A DNA stretch of 64,000 nucleotides from Gracilibacillus timonensis. Lineage in GTDB: Bacteria; Bacillota; Bacilli; Bacillales; Amphibacillaceae. The stretch lies in the NCBI RefSeq assembly GCF_900086715.1, contig NZ_FLKH01000010.1, positions 558,001 through 622,000 on the forward strand. The letters are read 5' to 3'. A model generated the notes under the pieces. That model was not told where the DNA came from. It did no database searches and saw only the letters and a program-made list of their open reading frames with translations. This document shows, one piece after another, positions 38,943 through 47,260 of this stretch. Each line of letters begins with the position of its first letter. Positions within the stretch are counted from its first letter, which is position 1. The translations under genes and the position numbers were made by a program.

Positions 38943-39120
38943 GGCCCGAAGGCAAAGAAAAAAACCGGAAAGGAAAACCCACGTGCCTCCTCTGTGCCAT
39001 TTCTGTATAGAATAACGCACGTCACGAGTTAGTGGAAAAGTCCTTTATACGGAAAGATAAAATGTGAAAACCCACGAATATCAGAATGCAAACCGCAGTA
39101 GAGATTTTTGCCTTCGTGCC
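38943..39120 (+). ncRNA. Structured non-coding region after the transposase
   Basis: GGCCCGAAGGCAAAGA (38943-38958) is nearly complementary to TTTTTGCCTTCGTGCC (39105-39120), closing a region of about 145 bases with no gene. A further stem TTCTTTAACT/AGTTAAAGAA follows near 39170-39212. IS1111-type relatives carry their guide RNA downstream of the transposase. It may be RNA or DNA end structure. Confidence 0.35.
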
Positions 39121-39569
39121 GTGTTCTTATCCATCTATTCCAAAAATGATGAAGGAGGTAAGATGATTCCTTCTTTAACTAAAAAGAGGTGAGAAGTGAT
39201 CGCTAAGTTAAAGAAGAAGCTAGTCTAGCCAGTAGGCTGCACATATAACACCCAGAAAGTAAAGAAGCCAAAAATCGCTTCTCTTCTTAAAGTTTGTCAA
39301 AAATAGATTAAAACTTAGTGCAGAGTGGGAGGCTTGACAGTTTCGTTCATATCAGGAGGCTAAAGCCTTGTCTCGCGGAAAGCGGAACCTATTTCCGGAG
39401 CGCTGTCTAGCACTGACAAACAATCAACTTTACTACATGGAATAAATGGTTTGGCTACTTAACATCATCTATCTTATCGGTACCACCATTCGTTCAAGAT
39501 CAAAATCGGTCCACATCCTATCATACTCAGAATTCTATACTTTTTTATTTTTAAAAAATGACACACAAA

Positions 39570-39616
39570 AACACTTATAAACAGCGTATACCCAATATAC
39601 GTTGTTTATAAGTGTT
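39570..39616 (-). terminator. Terminator of the membrane protein gene
   Basis: AACACTTATAAAC-CGTATA with TATACG-GTTTATAAGTGTT, and TTTTTGTG after the stem on the minus strand. Confidence 0.8.
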
Positions 39617-39635
39617 GAAATTTGGATGCTTTTAT

Positions 39636-40058
39636 CTACTTTCGCTTATACATCATTAAACCTGCCATCAGAAAAGGTACACCGGACAGATCGAAAACTA
39701 TATTCTTATAGCCCATTGCTAAGATAAACATACACCAGGCCGATTGGGGGTTTTTCCTGATTACAAAATAGGCGATGATCTCCAGAATAATAAAAACGGC
39801 CGTTGGTATAAGGTACAATAAGCAAGCCACAATAGCGGCAAAAACAATATAGTTAAATGGGACGCCAGAATAAATCATCGACTGTAACCAATCTATAAAA
39901 GAGAAAGACGTCATCGTACCATTCGTCACATTCGGATTAAGAATGGTGTACCCATCAAATTGAGCCAGGATTTTTTGGAATAGGATGAATATAGCGATCC
40001 ATTGGACCATATTCAAAACAATCCCCAGCAAGGTGAGGCGGTTAACGGTTTTGCTCAT
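39636..40058 (-). CDS. Membrane protein, possibly DUF4064-like
   Basis: The protein has 140 residues from ATG 40058, 9 bases after GAAGGAGC; ATG 40100 is rejected. It has four hydrophobic segments: LTLLGIVLNMVQWIAIFILF, a second at IVFAAIVACLLYLIPTAVFI, a third at CMFILAMGYKNIVF and a short last one ending GLMMYKRK. The pattern resembles DUF4064 proteins, but I am not sure. It is monocistronic, next to the remnant repeat. Confidence 0.6.
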   Translation of the reverse strand: MSKTVNRLTLLGIVLNMVQWIAIFILFQKILAQFDGYTILNPNVTNGTMTSFSFIDWLQSMIYSGVPFNYIVFAAIVACLLYLIPTAVFIILEIIAYFVIRKNPQSAWCMFILAMGYKNIVFDLSGVPFLMAGLMMYKRK

Positions 40059-40234
40059 ACAGATATGCTCCTTCGTTAGTGATGGCCATCGTTTGTTCAC
40101 TGAAAAATAATAACATATTTTCCCGTGTTTTTAATATCTATTTGTTTAAATCTAATGTCGACTTCATCTTTTTTGTTTACATTTATAACCTAATCTATGA
40201 GAGAGGCATTCATTCCAATTATATCATTTGGACC

Positions 40235-40274
40235 AACAAAGGGTGCTATCCTCTCGGATCTGCACCCTTTGTTT
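40235..40274. terminator. Hairpin after the VOC gene
   Basis: AACAAAGGGTGC pairs perfectly with GCACCCTTTGTT around a 16-base loop, 4 bases from the VOC stop. The T tract is weak on both sides. Confidence 0.6.
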
Positions 40275-40277
40275 ATA

Positions 40278-40691
40278 TCAACCTTCCCTTTCCGTATCAA
40301 TAAGAAAAGTAACACCAAATTTATCTGTTAAGCTCCCATAAGCAGCACTAAATGAAGTTTCTTGGAAAGGCATCTTCACTTTACCTTCCTTTTCTAAAGC
40401 TTCGAAAAATCTTCTAGACTGTGAGACATCCTTTGTTGAAATACAAATCGTGACTTGATTGCCCTGTACAACAGGCAACGTACTTGGGCTATCGGAAATC
40501 ATCAGCTCCGAAGCACCAATTCTCAACTTCGCATGTGCCACTAGATGTTTCAATTCGTCAGAGGGAAGATCTGGTACTTCCTCGTATGATATGTTCGTGA
40601 CAACTTGGGCCTCTAAGGCTTCTTCATAAAACTGAATGGCTTCTTGCGCATTGCCATCCATCATGAGATAAGGGATAACTTTTGCTGTCAT
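40278..40691 (-). CDS. VOC family protein (PhnB/YnjI-like)
   Basis: A 137-residue single VOC/glyoxalase fold of the PhnB-like group. The start VIPYLMMDGNAQEAIQFYEE is typical, with ELMISDSPS and the end YGSLTDKFGVTFLI. These proteins are often annotated as 3-demethylubiquinone methyltransferase-like, but members have no proven activity. AAAGGAGGAA precedes the ATG. It is a single gene followed by a hairpin. Confidence 0.85.
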   Translation of the reverse strand: MTAKVIPYLMMDGNAQEAIQFYEEALEAQVVTNISYEEVPDLPSDELKHLVAHAKLRIGASELMISDSPSTLPVVQGNQVTICISTKDVSQSRRFFEALEKEGKVKMPFQETSFSAAYGSLTDKFGVTFLIDTEREG

Positions 40692-40755
40692 TCTTTTTCC
40701 TCCTTTATGTTGGACTTCTTTTATATTATCATGGTTATCCCTGTAGTATTTCTTC

Positions 40756-41376
40756 TCAATTGCTGTCTTTTTGACTACCTTTTTTCGCCCATATCATGTA
40801 CAACAAACCGGACAAATAACGCTCTTCTCTAATCAATTTCAGTTCCGATTGCTTTATCATAGCCGAAATATTTCTGTTCTGATGACACCCCACAACCCTT
40901 ACGGCCAATGGATCAATCATTTTTTGCATCCCTGCCCAAAACTTGTTGGTACAAATGCCATGTTCCAACAGCAGTATTTTTCCTTCTGGCTTACACCACT
41001 TTTGAAAACTGTTGAGCACATCGACAGGCTTTTGATAGGCGCACAAGCTAGTAGAAGATATAATCGTGTCAAAGCTATTCTCATCAAATACCATGGTTTC
41101 GACATCTTTTTGGAGCAAAGTCGTTGAAAAAGGATAATCTTTTGCGGCACGCTCTGCCTTTTTCAACATTTCTTGACTAAAATCTAACCCAATTAATTCA
41201 ATATCACTACGGTAACAGGGAAAATTAAGTCCTGAACCAATAGCAACCTCTAACACCTTCCCTCTTGCTTCTGGAAAAATTCGTTGACGAAACTTATATA
41301 ATGGATCACTGTCTCGTCGCTTATCGTACTTTGCTGCCTGCTTATCAAATTTTTTTATTAATGATGGACGATTCAT
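40756..41376 (-). CDS. Class I SAM-dependent methyltransferase
   Basis: 206 residues with the Rossmann methyltransferase motif I VLEVAIGSGLNF, motif II IELIGLDFSQEML and LKKAERAAKDYPF. The C-terminal part (CHQNRNISAMIKQSELKLIR) suggests the UbiE/PMT branch acting on small or lipid molecules. GCGAGGGATGAT precedes the ATG. The substrate cannot be named. Confidence 0.85.
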   Translation of the reverse strand: MNRPSLIKKFDKQAAKYDKRRDSDPLYKFRQRIFPEARGKVLEVAIGSGLNFPCYRSDIELIGLDFSQEMLKKAERAAKDYPFSTTLLQKDVETMVFDENSFDTIISSTSLCAYQKPVDVLNSFQKWCKPEGKILLLEHGICTNKFWAGMQKMIDPLAVRVVGCHQNRNISAMIKQSELKLIREERYLSGLLYMIWAKKGSQKDSN

Positions 41377-41540
41377 ATCATCCCTCGCTTTCCTGTCACT
41401 TCGGAGTTTTTATTTAAGGACAGCGATCTAATGGAATCATTTTTTAAAATAACCCTTTATAATTTCCATCATTTCTCTGACTGCTATAGAGGGGTATACT
41501 CGTACAAAACATTAAAGAAAACAGTCTTATCATTTACAGA

Positions 41541-42134
41541 TCATTGTTCATCTATGTCAACCATTGACATAAGATGGTTTTCAATAATGCTTCGGATATA
41601 GGACGGGCTATAGCGCTCTGGATGAAACAAGGCGTGGATAGCTAACCCATCGATCACACTATACAATTTCTCTAATTCCATATCTCTTGAAACCTCTTGT
41701 CTCAATAAATCATTCTCTTCTAGCATCGTTAAAGCTAGTTCAATAACTTTGATAACATCATCGTAACTAAGGTCAAACCCCTCCTCTTTCCGACAATGTG
41801 TAATAAAAGCAAACCAAACTTCCATTTCCTTTCTTGAAATTTCACTATAAGGGGTTATCTCCATAAGCAGTTGAACCACCTTCTCTAAAACAGGAATATC
41901 CTTCTCCCATATTATTTTCAGCCGGCTCTCCACCTTATCCTTTAATAAATCCATCGCAAAAGTAAGCAATTCTTTGCGTGTAGGAAAATAATACCTAAGA
42001 GCAGATTGAGAGATCCCCGTTTCTTCTGCTATTCTTCGTGTCGTCGCCTGTTCAATTCCCTTTTGAGAGATAATGTCCCATGTAGATTTTGCTATCAATT
42101 CCCGACGTTTGTGATGATCAACTATTTTTGGCAT
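41541..42134 (-). CDS. TetR family regulator
   Basis: A 197-residue protein. The N-terminal helix-turn-helix is TRRIAEETGISQSALRYYFP, followed by a C-terminal ligand domain of the BetI/TetR_C_6 style (EMEVWFAFITHCRKEE, ALFHPERYSPSYIRSIIENH). The MPKIVDHHKRRELI start is standard for the subfamily, so ATG 42134 is right although it has no ribosome binding site. A TATAAT box ends only 6 bases upstream, so the mRNA is probably leaderless. It is divergent from a DUF418 gene, which it likely represses. Confidence 0.9.
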   Translation of the reverse strand: MPKIVDHHKRRELIAKSTWDIISQKGIEQATTRRIAEETGISQSALRYYFPTRKELLTFAMDLLKDKVESRLKIIWEKDIPVLEKVVQLLMEITPYSEISRKEMEVWFAFITHCRKEEGFDLSYDDVIKVIELALTMLEENDLLRQEVSRDMELEKLYSVIDGLAIHALFHPERYSPSYIRSIIENHLMSMVDIDEQ

Positions 42135-42140
42135 AGGACG

Positions 42141-42169
42141 ATTATAACAGAGAAATAAGAAAAAATAAA
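42141..42169 (-). promoter_or_regulatory. Promoter of the tetR-like gene, leaderless
   Basis: On the minus strand TATAAT occupies 42146-42141, with TTTATT 17 bases upstream. The ATG begins 6 bases after the -10 box, where transcription would start. Confidence 0.45.
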
Positions 42170-42226
42170 TTTTATCACTCGCGTGAGCAGAAAAAGGTTG
42201 CGCACTACTAAACGCTATGATAAAAT
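42169..42226. promoter_or_regulatory. Inverted repeat between tetR and DUF418 genes
   Basis: ATTTTATCA (42169-42177) and TGATAAAAT (42218-42226) are perfect inverted repeats in the divergent promoter region. They could be operator sites for the TetR protein, although TetR operators are usually more compact. Confidence 0.3.
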
Positions 42227-42298
42227 CTTTTTTTAACTCAGTTGAACTAAAAAGATCGAATATAGAACCTATTTAGAAAAGCAAAAGGAGTATATGCC

Positions 42299-43447
42299 AT
42301 GAAGCAGCAAAAGAATCGGATAAGGTTATTAGATGTATTAAGAGGTTTTGCTATTATTGGCACTTTAGGAACGAATATTTGGTTATTTGCTCAACCTGGA
42401 AATATTATGGGTGTTTTTTCAAATGAGAATTGGTGGGAAAGCTTCGCCTCTTTCCTAACAGCTTTCCTATCCGTATTTGTTAATGGCAAGTTTTTAAGCT
42501 TATTGACCATCCTGTTTGGGATTGGTCTGGAATTAAAATACCGTAAAGCTATGAGAGAAGGCCTGCCGTGGATTCGTATGTATCTTTGGACGATGCTTTT
42601 ATTACTTTTAGATGGGTTATTACATTTTATTTTCGTATTTGAATACGACATATTAATGAGTTATGCCCTAACAGGAATGATCGTTGCATTCATCATTCGC
42701 TACCGTGAAGAGATAATCAAGCGATCAATGATCGTATCAGCAATGATTCATTTTACGGGAATCATACTAGTTTCTATCGGATGGGTCTTCTTAATAAAAG
42801 ACGAAGTATTTCTATCTGAAATGGCCAGAATGTCTCATGAAACAACACAATTATACGCTAACCAAAGTTATTGTCAGCAAATACAATTTAGAATGAATGA
42901 CTTTTGGGGGTTGAGAATAGAAGCGATTCTGATCATCTTTATGAATATAACCTTATATATTTTAGGCATTCGTCTTTTTCGTGCCGGCGCTTTTTCAAAT
43001 AATGACAAGGCACAACGCATTAGAAAAAAATTAATGATATACGGTCTCGGGATAGGAATACCATTAAATTTACTGACATTAGTTCCTGGCGGATTTTTCG
43101 ATATTGCATCTCGTTATGTATTTGCCCCGATTTTGGCATTAGGCTATATTGGCTTATTCGCTTGGGTACTGCAAAAAGCATGGGCTCCTTGGCTAATCAA
43201 GCGATTTGAATCCATCGGAAAAACGGCATTAAGTTGTTATATCTTACAAAACATCCTGACATCTATTATCTTTTACGGCTGGGGACTCAGTGTGGCTCCC
43301 TTGTCTTCTGCTTATGTTGTCATACTACTTTGGATCCTCCTAACCATAGTGATGATGGGCGCTGCAGAATTTTTTGTAAAGTATATAGGCACTGGACCGC
43401 TTGAGTACTTGTGGAGGAAGTTATCCTACTCACCATTTAAAAAATAA
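42299..43447 (+). CDS. DUF418 membrane protein (YeiB/YxaH-like)
   Basis: 382 residues with about ten membrane segments. It opens RIRLLDVLRGFAIIGTLGTN, the DUF418/DUF1624 acyltransferase-like opening, and ends with a DUF418 domain (SIGKTALSCYILQNILTSII). AAAGGAG precedes the ATG. In Bacilli such genes are commonly paired with TetR regulators, as here. It has a suspected transport or membrane-modification function; nothing specific is shown. Confidence 0.85.
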   Translation: MKQQKNRIRLLDVLRGFAIIGTLGTNIWLFAQPGNIMGVFSNENWWESFASFLTAFLSVFVNGKFLSLLTILFGIGLELKYRKAMREGLPWIRMYLWTMLLLLLDGLLHFIFVFEYDILMSYALTGMIVAFIIRYREEIIKRSMIVSAMIHFTGIILVSIGWVFLIKDEVFLSEMARMSHETTQLYANQSYCQQIQFRMNDFWGLRIEAILIIFMNITLYILGIRLFRAGAFSNNDKAQRIRKKLMIYGLGIGIPLNLLTLVPGGFFDIASRYVFAPILALGYIGLFAWVLQKAWAPWLIKRFESIGKTALSCYILQNILTSIIFYGWGLSVAPLSSAYVVILLWILLTIVMMGAAEFFVKYIGTGPLEYLWRKLSYSPFKK

Positions 43448-43463
43448 GAAAGAGGAGCAAATG

Positions 43464-44360
43464 TCATCGTGTGATTTCATGATGCTCTTCCTCCATCATC
43501 TCTTTAAAAAAAGCACGAATCCGATGATCACCATAACTTGGTGCCGTCAAATCATGGGTCATCACATTAAAAAAGAAACGGAATAAACCATAATTGTGAT
43601 TGCCAGACCACTTCAACAGCTTGGAAATCAGGTTAAAAAGGGCCGTTGGAATACGTGTCATACGCTTCCTTTTGTTCAGCAAATCAAAAGCGAGCTGAGC
43701 CATTTGCTGATAACTAAAGGTCTCAGGTCCACCGACATCAAGGGTTTGATTTGATTTAGCAAAAGATCGGATACAGTATTGGGCTAAATCTTCCCCATGG
43801 ATTGGATTCATCCTTGCTCTTCCATCCCCAATCAAGAACACTCTGCCATTTTGCGCCATCCCCAACAATGAAGCTATATCTGAAAAATAGCCAGTCGGTC
43901 TAATGATCATATGATCGATACTTGACGCTGTTAAAACCTCCACGAATTTTTCTTTCGCTTCAATTAAAGGTCCCGGTTCCTTCCAATCATCCGTACGATA
44001 CACGTGTACATAGATAAATTTGGCAGCATGACTGCGCTCTGCCTCTTTCAACAAATTCAGATTCCCTTGGTAATCCACATCATGAAAAGTAAGGCCATTT
44101 CTCTCTCTTGTCATGCCAACGGTTGAAAAAACATAATCCATATGGTCACATATATTGGTTAATGTTTCCGGCTTGGTGATATCGCCGATGACTACTTCAT
44201 CTACCTCTTCGGCAATTGAAGGAGCAAAAGCATTCCCGACTTGGTTCAACTTGTCCGGATCTCTCACTAATACCTTGGTATAAAACCCTTGTTTCTTCAG
44301 CTCTTTTACCACATATCTTCCTAAATACCCTGTAGCCCCAGCAACTAACACATGTTTCAT
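43464..44360 (-). CDS. NAD(P)-binding SDR family protein
   Basis: The protein has 298 residues from ATG 44360 behind CAGGAGGAGAGG; an upstream ATG at 44429 is rejected. The Rossmann motif is VLVAGATGYLGRYVVKEL; the middle has IGDITKPETL and FSTVGMTRE. It is the atypical SDR/NmrA-like group, related to complex I assembly factor NDUFA9-type reductases (YVHVYRT, IIRPTGYFSD). It lacks a clear catalytic YxxxK. It is convergent with the DUF418 gene, 16 bases apart. Confidence 0.85.
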   Translation of the reverse strand: MKHVLVAGATGYLGRYVVKELKKQGFYTKVLVRDPDKLNQVGNAFAPSIAEEVDEVVIGDITKPETLTNICDHMDYVFSTVGMTRERNGLTFHDVDYQGNLNLLKEAERSHAAKFIYVHVYRTDDWKEPGPLIEAKEKFVEVLTASSIDHMIIRPTGYFSDIASLLGMAQNGRVFLIGDGRARMNPIHGEDLAQYCIRSFAKSNQTLDVGGPETFSYQQMAQLAFDLLNKRKRMTRIPTALFNLISKLLKWSGNHNYGLFRFFFNVMTHDLTAPSYGDHRIRAFFKEMMEEEHHEITR

Positions 44361-44515
44361 ACTGCCTCTCCTCCTGTATTTTGAAAAATATGTCCTTTTC
44401 AGTGTGTTTTTCTTTCTTAATGTTATCACATTCGCTGTGGATCGCTATTCCGAATCCTTCAGCCAACCTTTCAGCCTGTGAACAGCAGCAGTGTCCAAGT
44501 ATGACTCCTTGTATC

Positions 44516-45013
44516 TCAAGAAAATAATACAAACACACCAACGATAACGACAATGATACCCCCTGCGCGATTCATCCATATGGCCAAATCACTAGGTTCC
44601 GCCTCTTTCAACTTCCAGCCAATTTCTAAATACCACATAACATAAGGAAATATCGCCCCAATCACACCTACTATAATAAGGATTATACCTGCTAGATTGA
44701 TGGAGGCACCTTCAGAAGGATCTCCATGTATTTTTTCATATCTATTAACAGTCTCTCCAGCTAAATGTATCTCTTCTTCTGATAAAGAATGAGACCAAAA
44801 CCCTGGTCCGCCTCCTTCCGTGTGGTCCTCAGAATTGGAATGACCATTTTCAAATTCGACTTCGTATTTATAACCATCAGATAACTTCGTAAGAATAACC
44901 TGTACCGTTTCTCCACTGTCAAAAGTAATCGTATCTGTAGAATCAGCCATTAAACAAGTGGTTACAAAAAAACTAGAACATAAAACAACAACCACCTGGA
45001 TGATAAACTTCAC
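44516..45013 (-). CDS. Exported or membrane protein, DUF6199-like
   Basis: The protein has 165 residues from GTG 45013, 6 bases after GGGAGG; an ATG at 45088 has no site. The N-terminal KFIIQVVVVLCSSFFVTTC looks like a signal peptide, possibly a weak lipobox (VTTC). A charged outside domain follows, then two C-terminal helices around WYLEIGWKLKEAEPSDLAIW, which I recognise as the DUF6199 pattern. Function unknown. Confidence 0.7.
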   Translation of the reverse strand: MKFIIQVVVVLCSSFFVTTCLMADSTDTITFDSGETVQVILTKLSDGYKYEVEFENGHSNSEDHTEGGGPGFWSHSLSEEEIHLAGETVNRYEKIHGDPSEGASINLAGIILIIVGVIGAIFPYVMWYLEIGWKLKEAEPSDLAIWMNRAGGIIVVIVGVFVLFS

Positions 45014-45122
45014 GCTATCCCTCCCATCCGCTAGATAAGATTTTACTGACTTTTTGAACAATTCCTCATTTCTTGACATCGACTCCATAATAACATATTT
45101 TTATCTTAGAGGATGAGGTTTT

Positions 45123-45590
45123 ATGAATAACAAGGTACAACTATTTTGGGATGATTTTTGCGCAGTCACTCACCAAGAAGGGCTTGAATTTACCGGTGCC
45201 TTTTCATTCGGTACTTCTGCTGATTGGCTAGCGGATTTAGTTATGGAAGGAAAGAAAATAGCGACATCTTCCGGTTTTGTGTTTTATGAATTAGAAAAAG
45301 AAGTCTTGCCTAAACCTGATGAATATTACATCATTTTAGATGGACAGGAAGAACCAGCAGCTATTATTCAAATCCAATCCGTTGAAGTAGTTCCTATGAA
45401 TGAAGTATCCGAGGAATTTGCTCTAGCAGAGGGCGAAGGGGATTATTCGTATTGGTGGCAAGCACATGAAACATTTTTCACTGCATCATTAGCGGCATAC
45501 AATATGGAATTTTCACCTGACATGTTAGTGGTGTGTGAACGGTTTAAGAAAGTGTATCCTAATGAAAAAGGAACACCACTTAATCAATAA
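45123..45590 (+). CDS. ASCH domain protein
   Basis: A 155-residue single ASCH (PUA-like) domain: FSFGTSADWLADLVMEGKKI then ATSSGFVFYELEKEVLPKP, with IQIQSVEVVPMNEVSEEFAL. The family binds RNA or modified bases, and some members are amidohydrolases for acetylcytidine. AGAGGATGAGG precedes the ATG. It is followed after 21 bases by an SDR gene in the same direction, so the two may be one operon. Confidence 0.88.
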   Translation: MNNKVQLFWDDFCAVTHQEGLEFTGAFSFGTSADWLADLVMEGKKIATSSGFVFYELEKEVLPKPDEYYIILDGQEEPAAIIQIQSVEVVPMNEVSEEFALAEGEGDYSYWWQAHETFFTASLAAYNMEFSPDMLVVCERFKKVYPNEKGTPLNQ

Positions 45591-45611
45591 CGACAAAAGG
45601 AGAGATTATCA

Positions 45612-46253
45612 TTGAGTAATGTTTTAATTTTAGGAGCAAACGGTCAAATTGCCCGAGAAGCCATTAATTTATTTCTTGACACAACGGAGGCAAATTTAAC
45701 GCTTTTCCTTCGCAATGCAAGCAGACTAAACATCAGCAATCCAGATCGAGAACACGTCATTGAAGGAGACGTAACAGACATTGAAAAATTGAAAGAAGCG
45801 ATGGTAGGTCAAGATGTAATCTACGCAAATCTAGGTGGTTCAGATTTTGTACAACAAGCTGAAAGCATTGTGGAAGCGATGCATGCAGCCAATAAGAAGC
45901 GAATTATTTTCATTAGCAGTCTGGGCATTTACGATGAAGTACCCGGAAAATTCGGTGAGTGGCATAAGAACACACTGGGAGAAATATTAGTAATAGATCG
46001 AAAAGCCGCGGACGTTATAGAAGCCTCTGATTTGGATTATACGATTTTAAGACCAGCTTGGCTAACGAATAACGATGAAATCGACTATGAAACCACCCAA
46101 AAAGAAGAAGTTTTTAAAGGAACTGAGGTTTCACGCAAGAGTGTCGCTGCCTTAGTTGTCAAACTAGCTGAATCACCGGAAATGGAAATCCACCGTAGTT
46201 TGGGTGTCAATAAGCCCAACACGGAGGGAGATAAGCCTGCTTTTGTCAAATAA
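45612..46253 (+). CDS. NAD(P)-binding SDR/NmrA-like protein
   Basis: The protein has 213 residues from TTG 45612, 11 bases after AAGGAGAG. The Rossmann motif is NVLILGANGQIAREAI; the rest has GDVTDIEKLKEAM, RIIFISSLGIYDEV and YTILRPAWLTN. It is the atypical SDR5 group, like flavin or biliverdin reductase-type proteins. It is the last gene before a terminator. Confidence 0.85.
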   Translation: MSNVLILGANGQIAREAINLFLDTTEANLTLFLRNASRLNISNPDREHVIEGDVTDIEKLKEAMVGQDVIYANLGGSDFVQQAESIVEAMHAANKKRIIFISSLGIYDEVPGKFGEWHKNTLGEILVIDRKAADVIEASDLDYTILRPAWLTNNDEIDYETTQKEEVFKGTEVSRKSVAALVVKLAESPEMEIHRSLGVNKPNTEGDKPAFVK

Positions 46254-46302
46254 GTGTACAAACCTTATTTCTAGAAGTGAACATTCCACTGCAAATAAAA
46301 TG

Positions 46303-46334
46303 AACGCATCGAACAATTGGTTCGATGCGTTTTA
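46303..46334. terminator. Terminator between convergent genes
   Basis: AACGCATCGAAC pairs with GTTCGATGCGTT around AATTG, followed by TTAT; it is convergent with the RibD-C gene. Confidence 0.75.
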
Positions 46335-46393
46335 TGATACTTAAAAATACTTGTTGAACACTTCTGTCGCAACACGAATTCTCCATCACTGCT

Positions 46394-47116
46394 TTATTTC
46401 TCTTTTACAGAATAGCGAATCCATAATGTATCGTGTTCCAATTCCTTAACGGATTCAAGTTGAAAAGCTGTTTCTTTAATGTTGGAATAGGGTTCTTTTG
46501 CGGCAAAGAATCGGTGACCAGCTGGATCAGCATTCGCGATAGGAGCCAAAATGACACTGATTTCATCCGCCAATCCGTTTTGAACGAAGGACCAGTTCAT
46601 GGTTCCGCCTCCGCCCACCATCATTCGTTCGACATGGAAGAGATTATAGAATTTATCCAACATCACTTCATAATCAATTTGTTCTTGGCCCGCAATAATA
46701 TAGGAGATTTCTTTTCTTCTGAGAAAATCTTTATAAGCATTGGAGGCTTGCTCCGTTAAGACTTCTACAATATGAGAAGAGATACTACCGTAACCAAAAG
46801 TGTTTTCTTCAAAGCCTAATTCTCCACGTGGATCGATAGAAAAATAATACATAGCAGCATCCGTATTCGCTATATAATCACCCTCCGGTACAGGAGCTGC
46901 TTTCTCGTCTAGCTCTGGTTCTTTGTAGTGAGTAATATTATCTTGTGTCGTCGTTTTACCGTTCAGATAACCTTGTATGCCAAACTGTTGTTTTTCAGGA
47001 TCTAAAGAAAGTTCTTGATATTGTCGACTTGCTTCTTCAAATTCCCGCAAATTCATTATATCCAAGTTACCGTCTATCGATGTATGTGTGTGTATAATAA
47101 CATAAGGTTTATTCAT
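46394..47116 (-). CDS. RibD C-terminal/dihydrofolate-reductase-like protein
   Basis: The protein has 240 residues from ATG 47116, 6 bases after AGAGGAGG; ATG 47122 sits too close. It is a RibD_C fold (YVIIHTHTSIDGNLDI at the start, ERMMVGGGGTMNWSFVQNGL, DEISVILAPIANAD). Stand-alone members are NADPH reductases of unknown substrate. Upstream lies a MerR-type promoter with a 19-base spacer, so it is probably induced by a MerR regulator. A 30-codon ORF overlaps its start. Confidence 0.85.
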   Translation of the reverse strand: MNKPYVIIHTHTSIDGNLDIMNLREFEEASRQYQELSLDPEKQQFGIQGYLNGKTTTQDNITHYKEPELDEKAAPVPEGDYIANTDAAMYYFSIDPRGELGFEENTFGYGSISSHIVEVLTEQASNAYKDFLRRKEISYIIAGQEQIDYEVMLDKFYNLFHVERMMVGGGGTMNWSFVQNGLADEISVILAPIANADPAGHRFFAAKEPYSNIKETAFQLESVKELEHDTLWIRYSVKEK

Positions 47117-47201
47117 GTTCATCCTCCTCTTTCTTAATGCATTGCAGTTTATGGTCTAATTTCTTCTTATGCTCCCAGCATTTCTTTTCCATACCTCCCA
47201 T
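47109..47201 (-). CDS. Possible 30-residue leader peptide
   Basis: ATG 47201 lies 5 bases after AAAGGGGG. It encodes MGGMEKKCWEHKKKLDHKLQ and ten more residues (Lys/Glu-rich), ending inside the start of the RibD-C gene and spanning its ribosome binding site. It may couple translation. It could be chance. Confidence 0.3.
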   Translation of the reverse strand: MGGMEKKCWEHKKKLDHKLQCIKKEEDEHE

Positions 47202-47229
47202 TTAAACCCCCTTTCCCATATTTCTCCCC

Positions 47230-47260
47230 AGTATATAAGTTAGAGTTGACTTTAAGGCAA
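47230..47260 (-). promoter_or_regulatory. MerR-type promoter with 19-base spacer
   Basis: On the minus strand TTGCCT (47260-47255) and TATACT (47235-47230) are 19 bases apart. The spacer is filled by the dyad TTAAAGT-CA-ACTCTAA. This over-long spacer with a central dyad is the hallmark of promoters activated by MerR-family proteins. Confidence 0.7.

Larger units (their letters stand above)
37456..39350 (+). mobile_element. IS110-family insertion sequence
   Basis: The limits are set by where the interrupted GC-rich repeat stops and resumes, so they are approximate. There are no terminal inverted repeats, as expected for IS110. It contains one DEDD transposase gene, about 310 bases of structured sequence before it and about 465 after it. 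IS110 elements use a non-coding bridge RNA and often sit in repetitive palindromes. Confidence 0.7.
37428..39404. repeat. GC-rich palindromic repeat split by IS110
   Basis: The left part AGCGGAGGAAATAGGTGGAG (continuing ACTCCTGT to 37455) and the right part (39351-39404, ATCAGGAGGCTAAAGCC to CGGAACCTATTTCCGGAGCG) carry inverted outer arms (GAAATAGGT/ACCTATTTC). They read as one GC-rich repeat cut in the middle, with the IS110 element between them. Confidence 0.5.
36922..39484. repeat. Second copy of palindromic repeat, split by insertions
   Basis: The left half (36922-37056, arm CCGATAAGATGGATGATG at 36978) and the right half (about 39415-39484, arm ending TATCTTATCGG at 39480) match the two halves of the intact copy at 29876-30074. 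The interruption begins after GAGCGCT (37050-37056), and GAGCGCT reappears at 39398-39404, as a 7-base duplication would. The interior holds GC-rich repeats and an IS110 element. Confidence 0.75.

Noticed and set aside
44516-45013. Lipoprotein assignment for the DUF6199-like protein
   Set aside because: The candidate lipobox VTTC has Thr where Gly/Ala/Ser is expected, so only a signal peptide or N-terminal helix is claimed.
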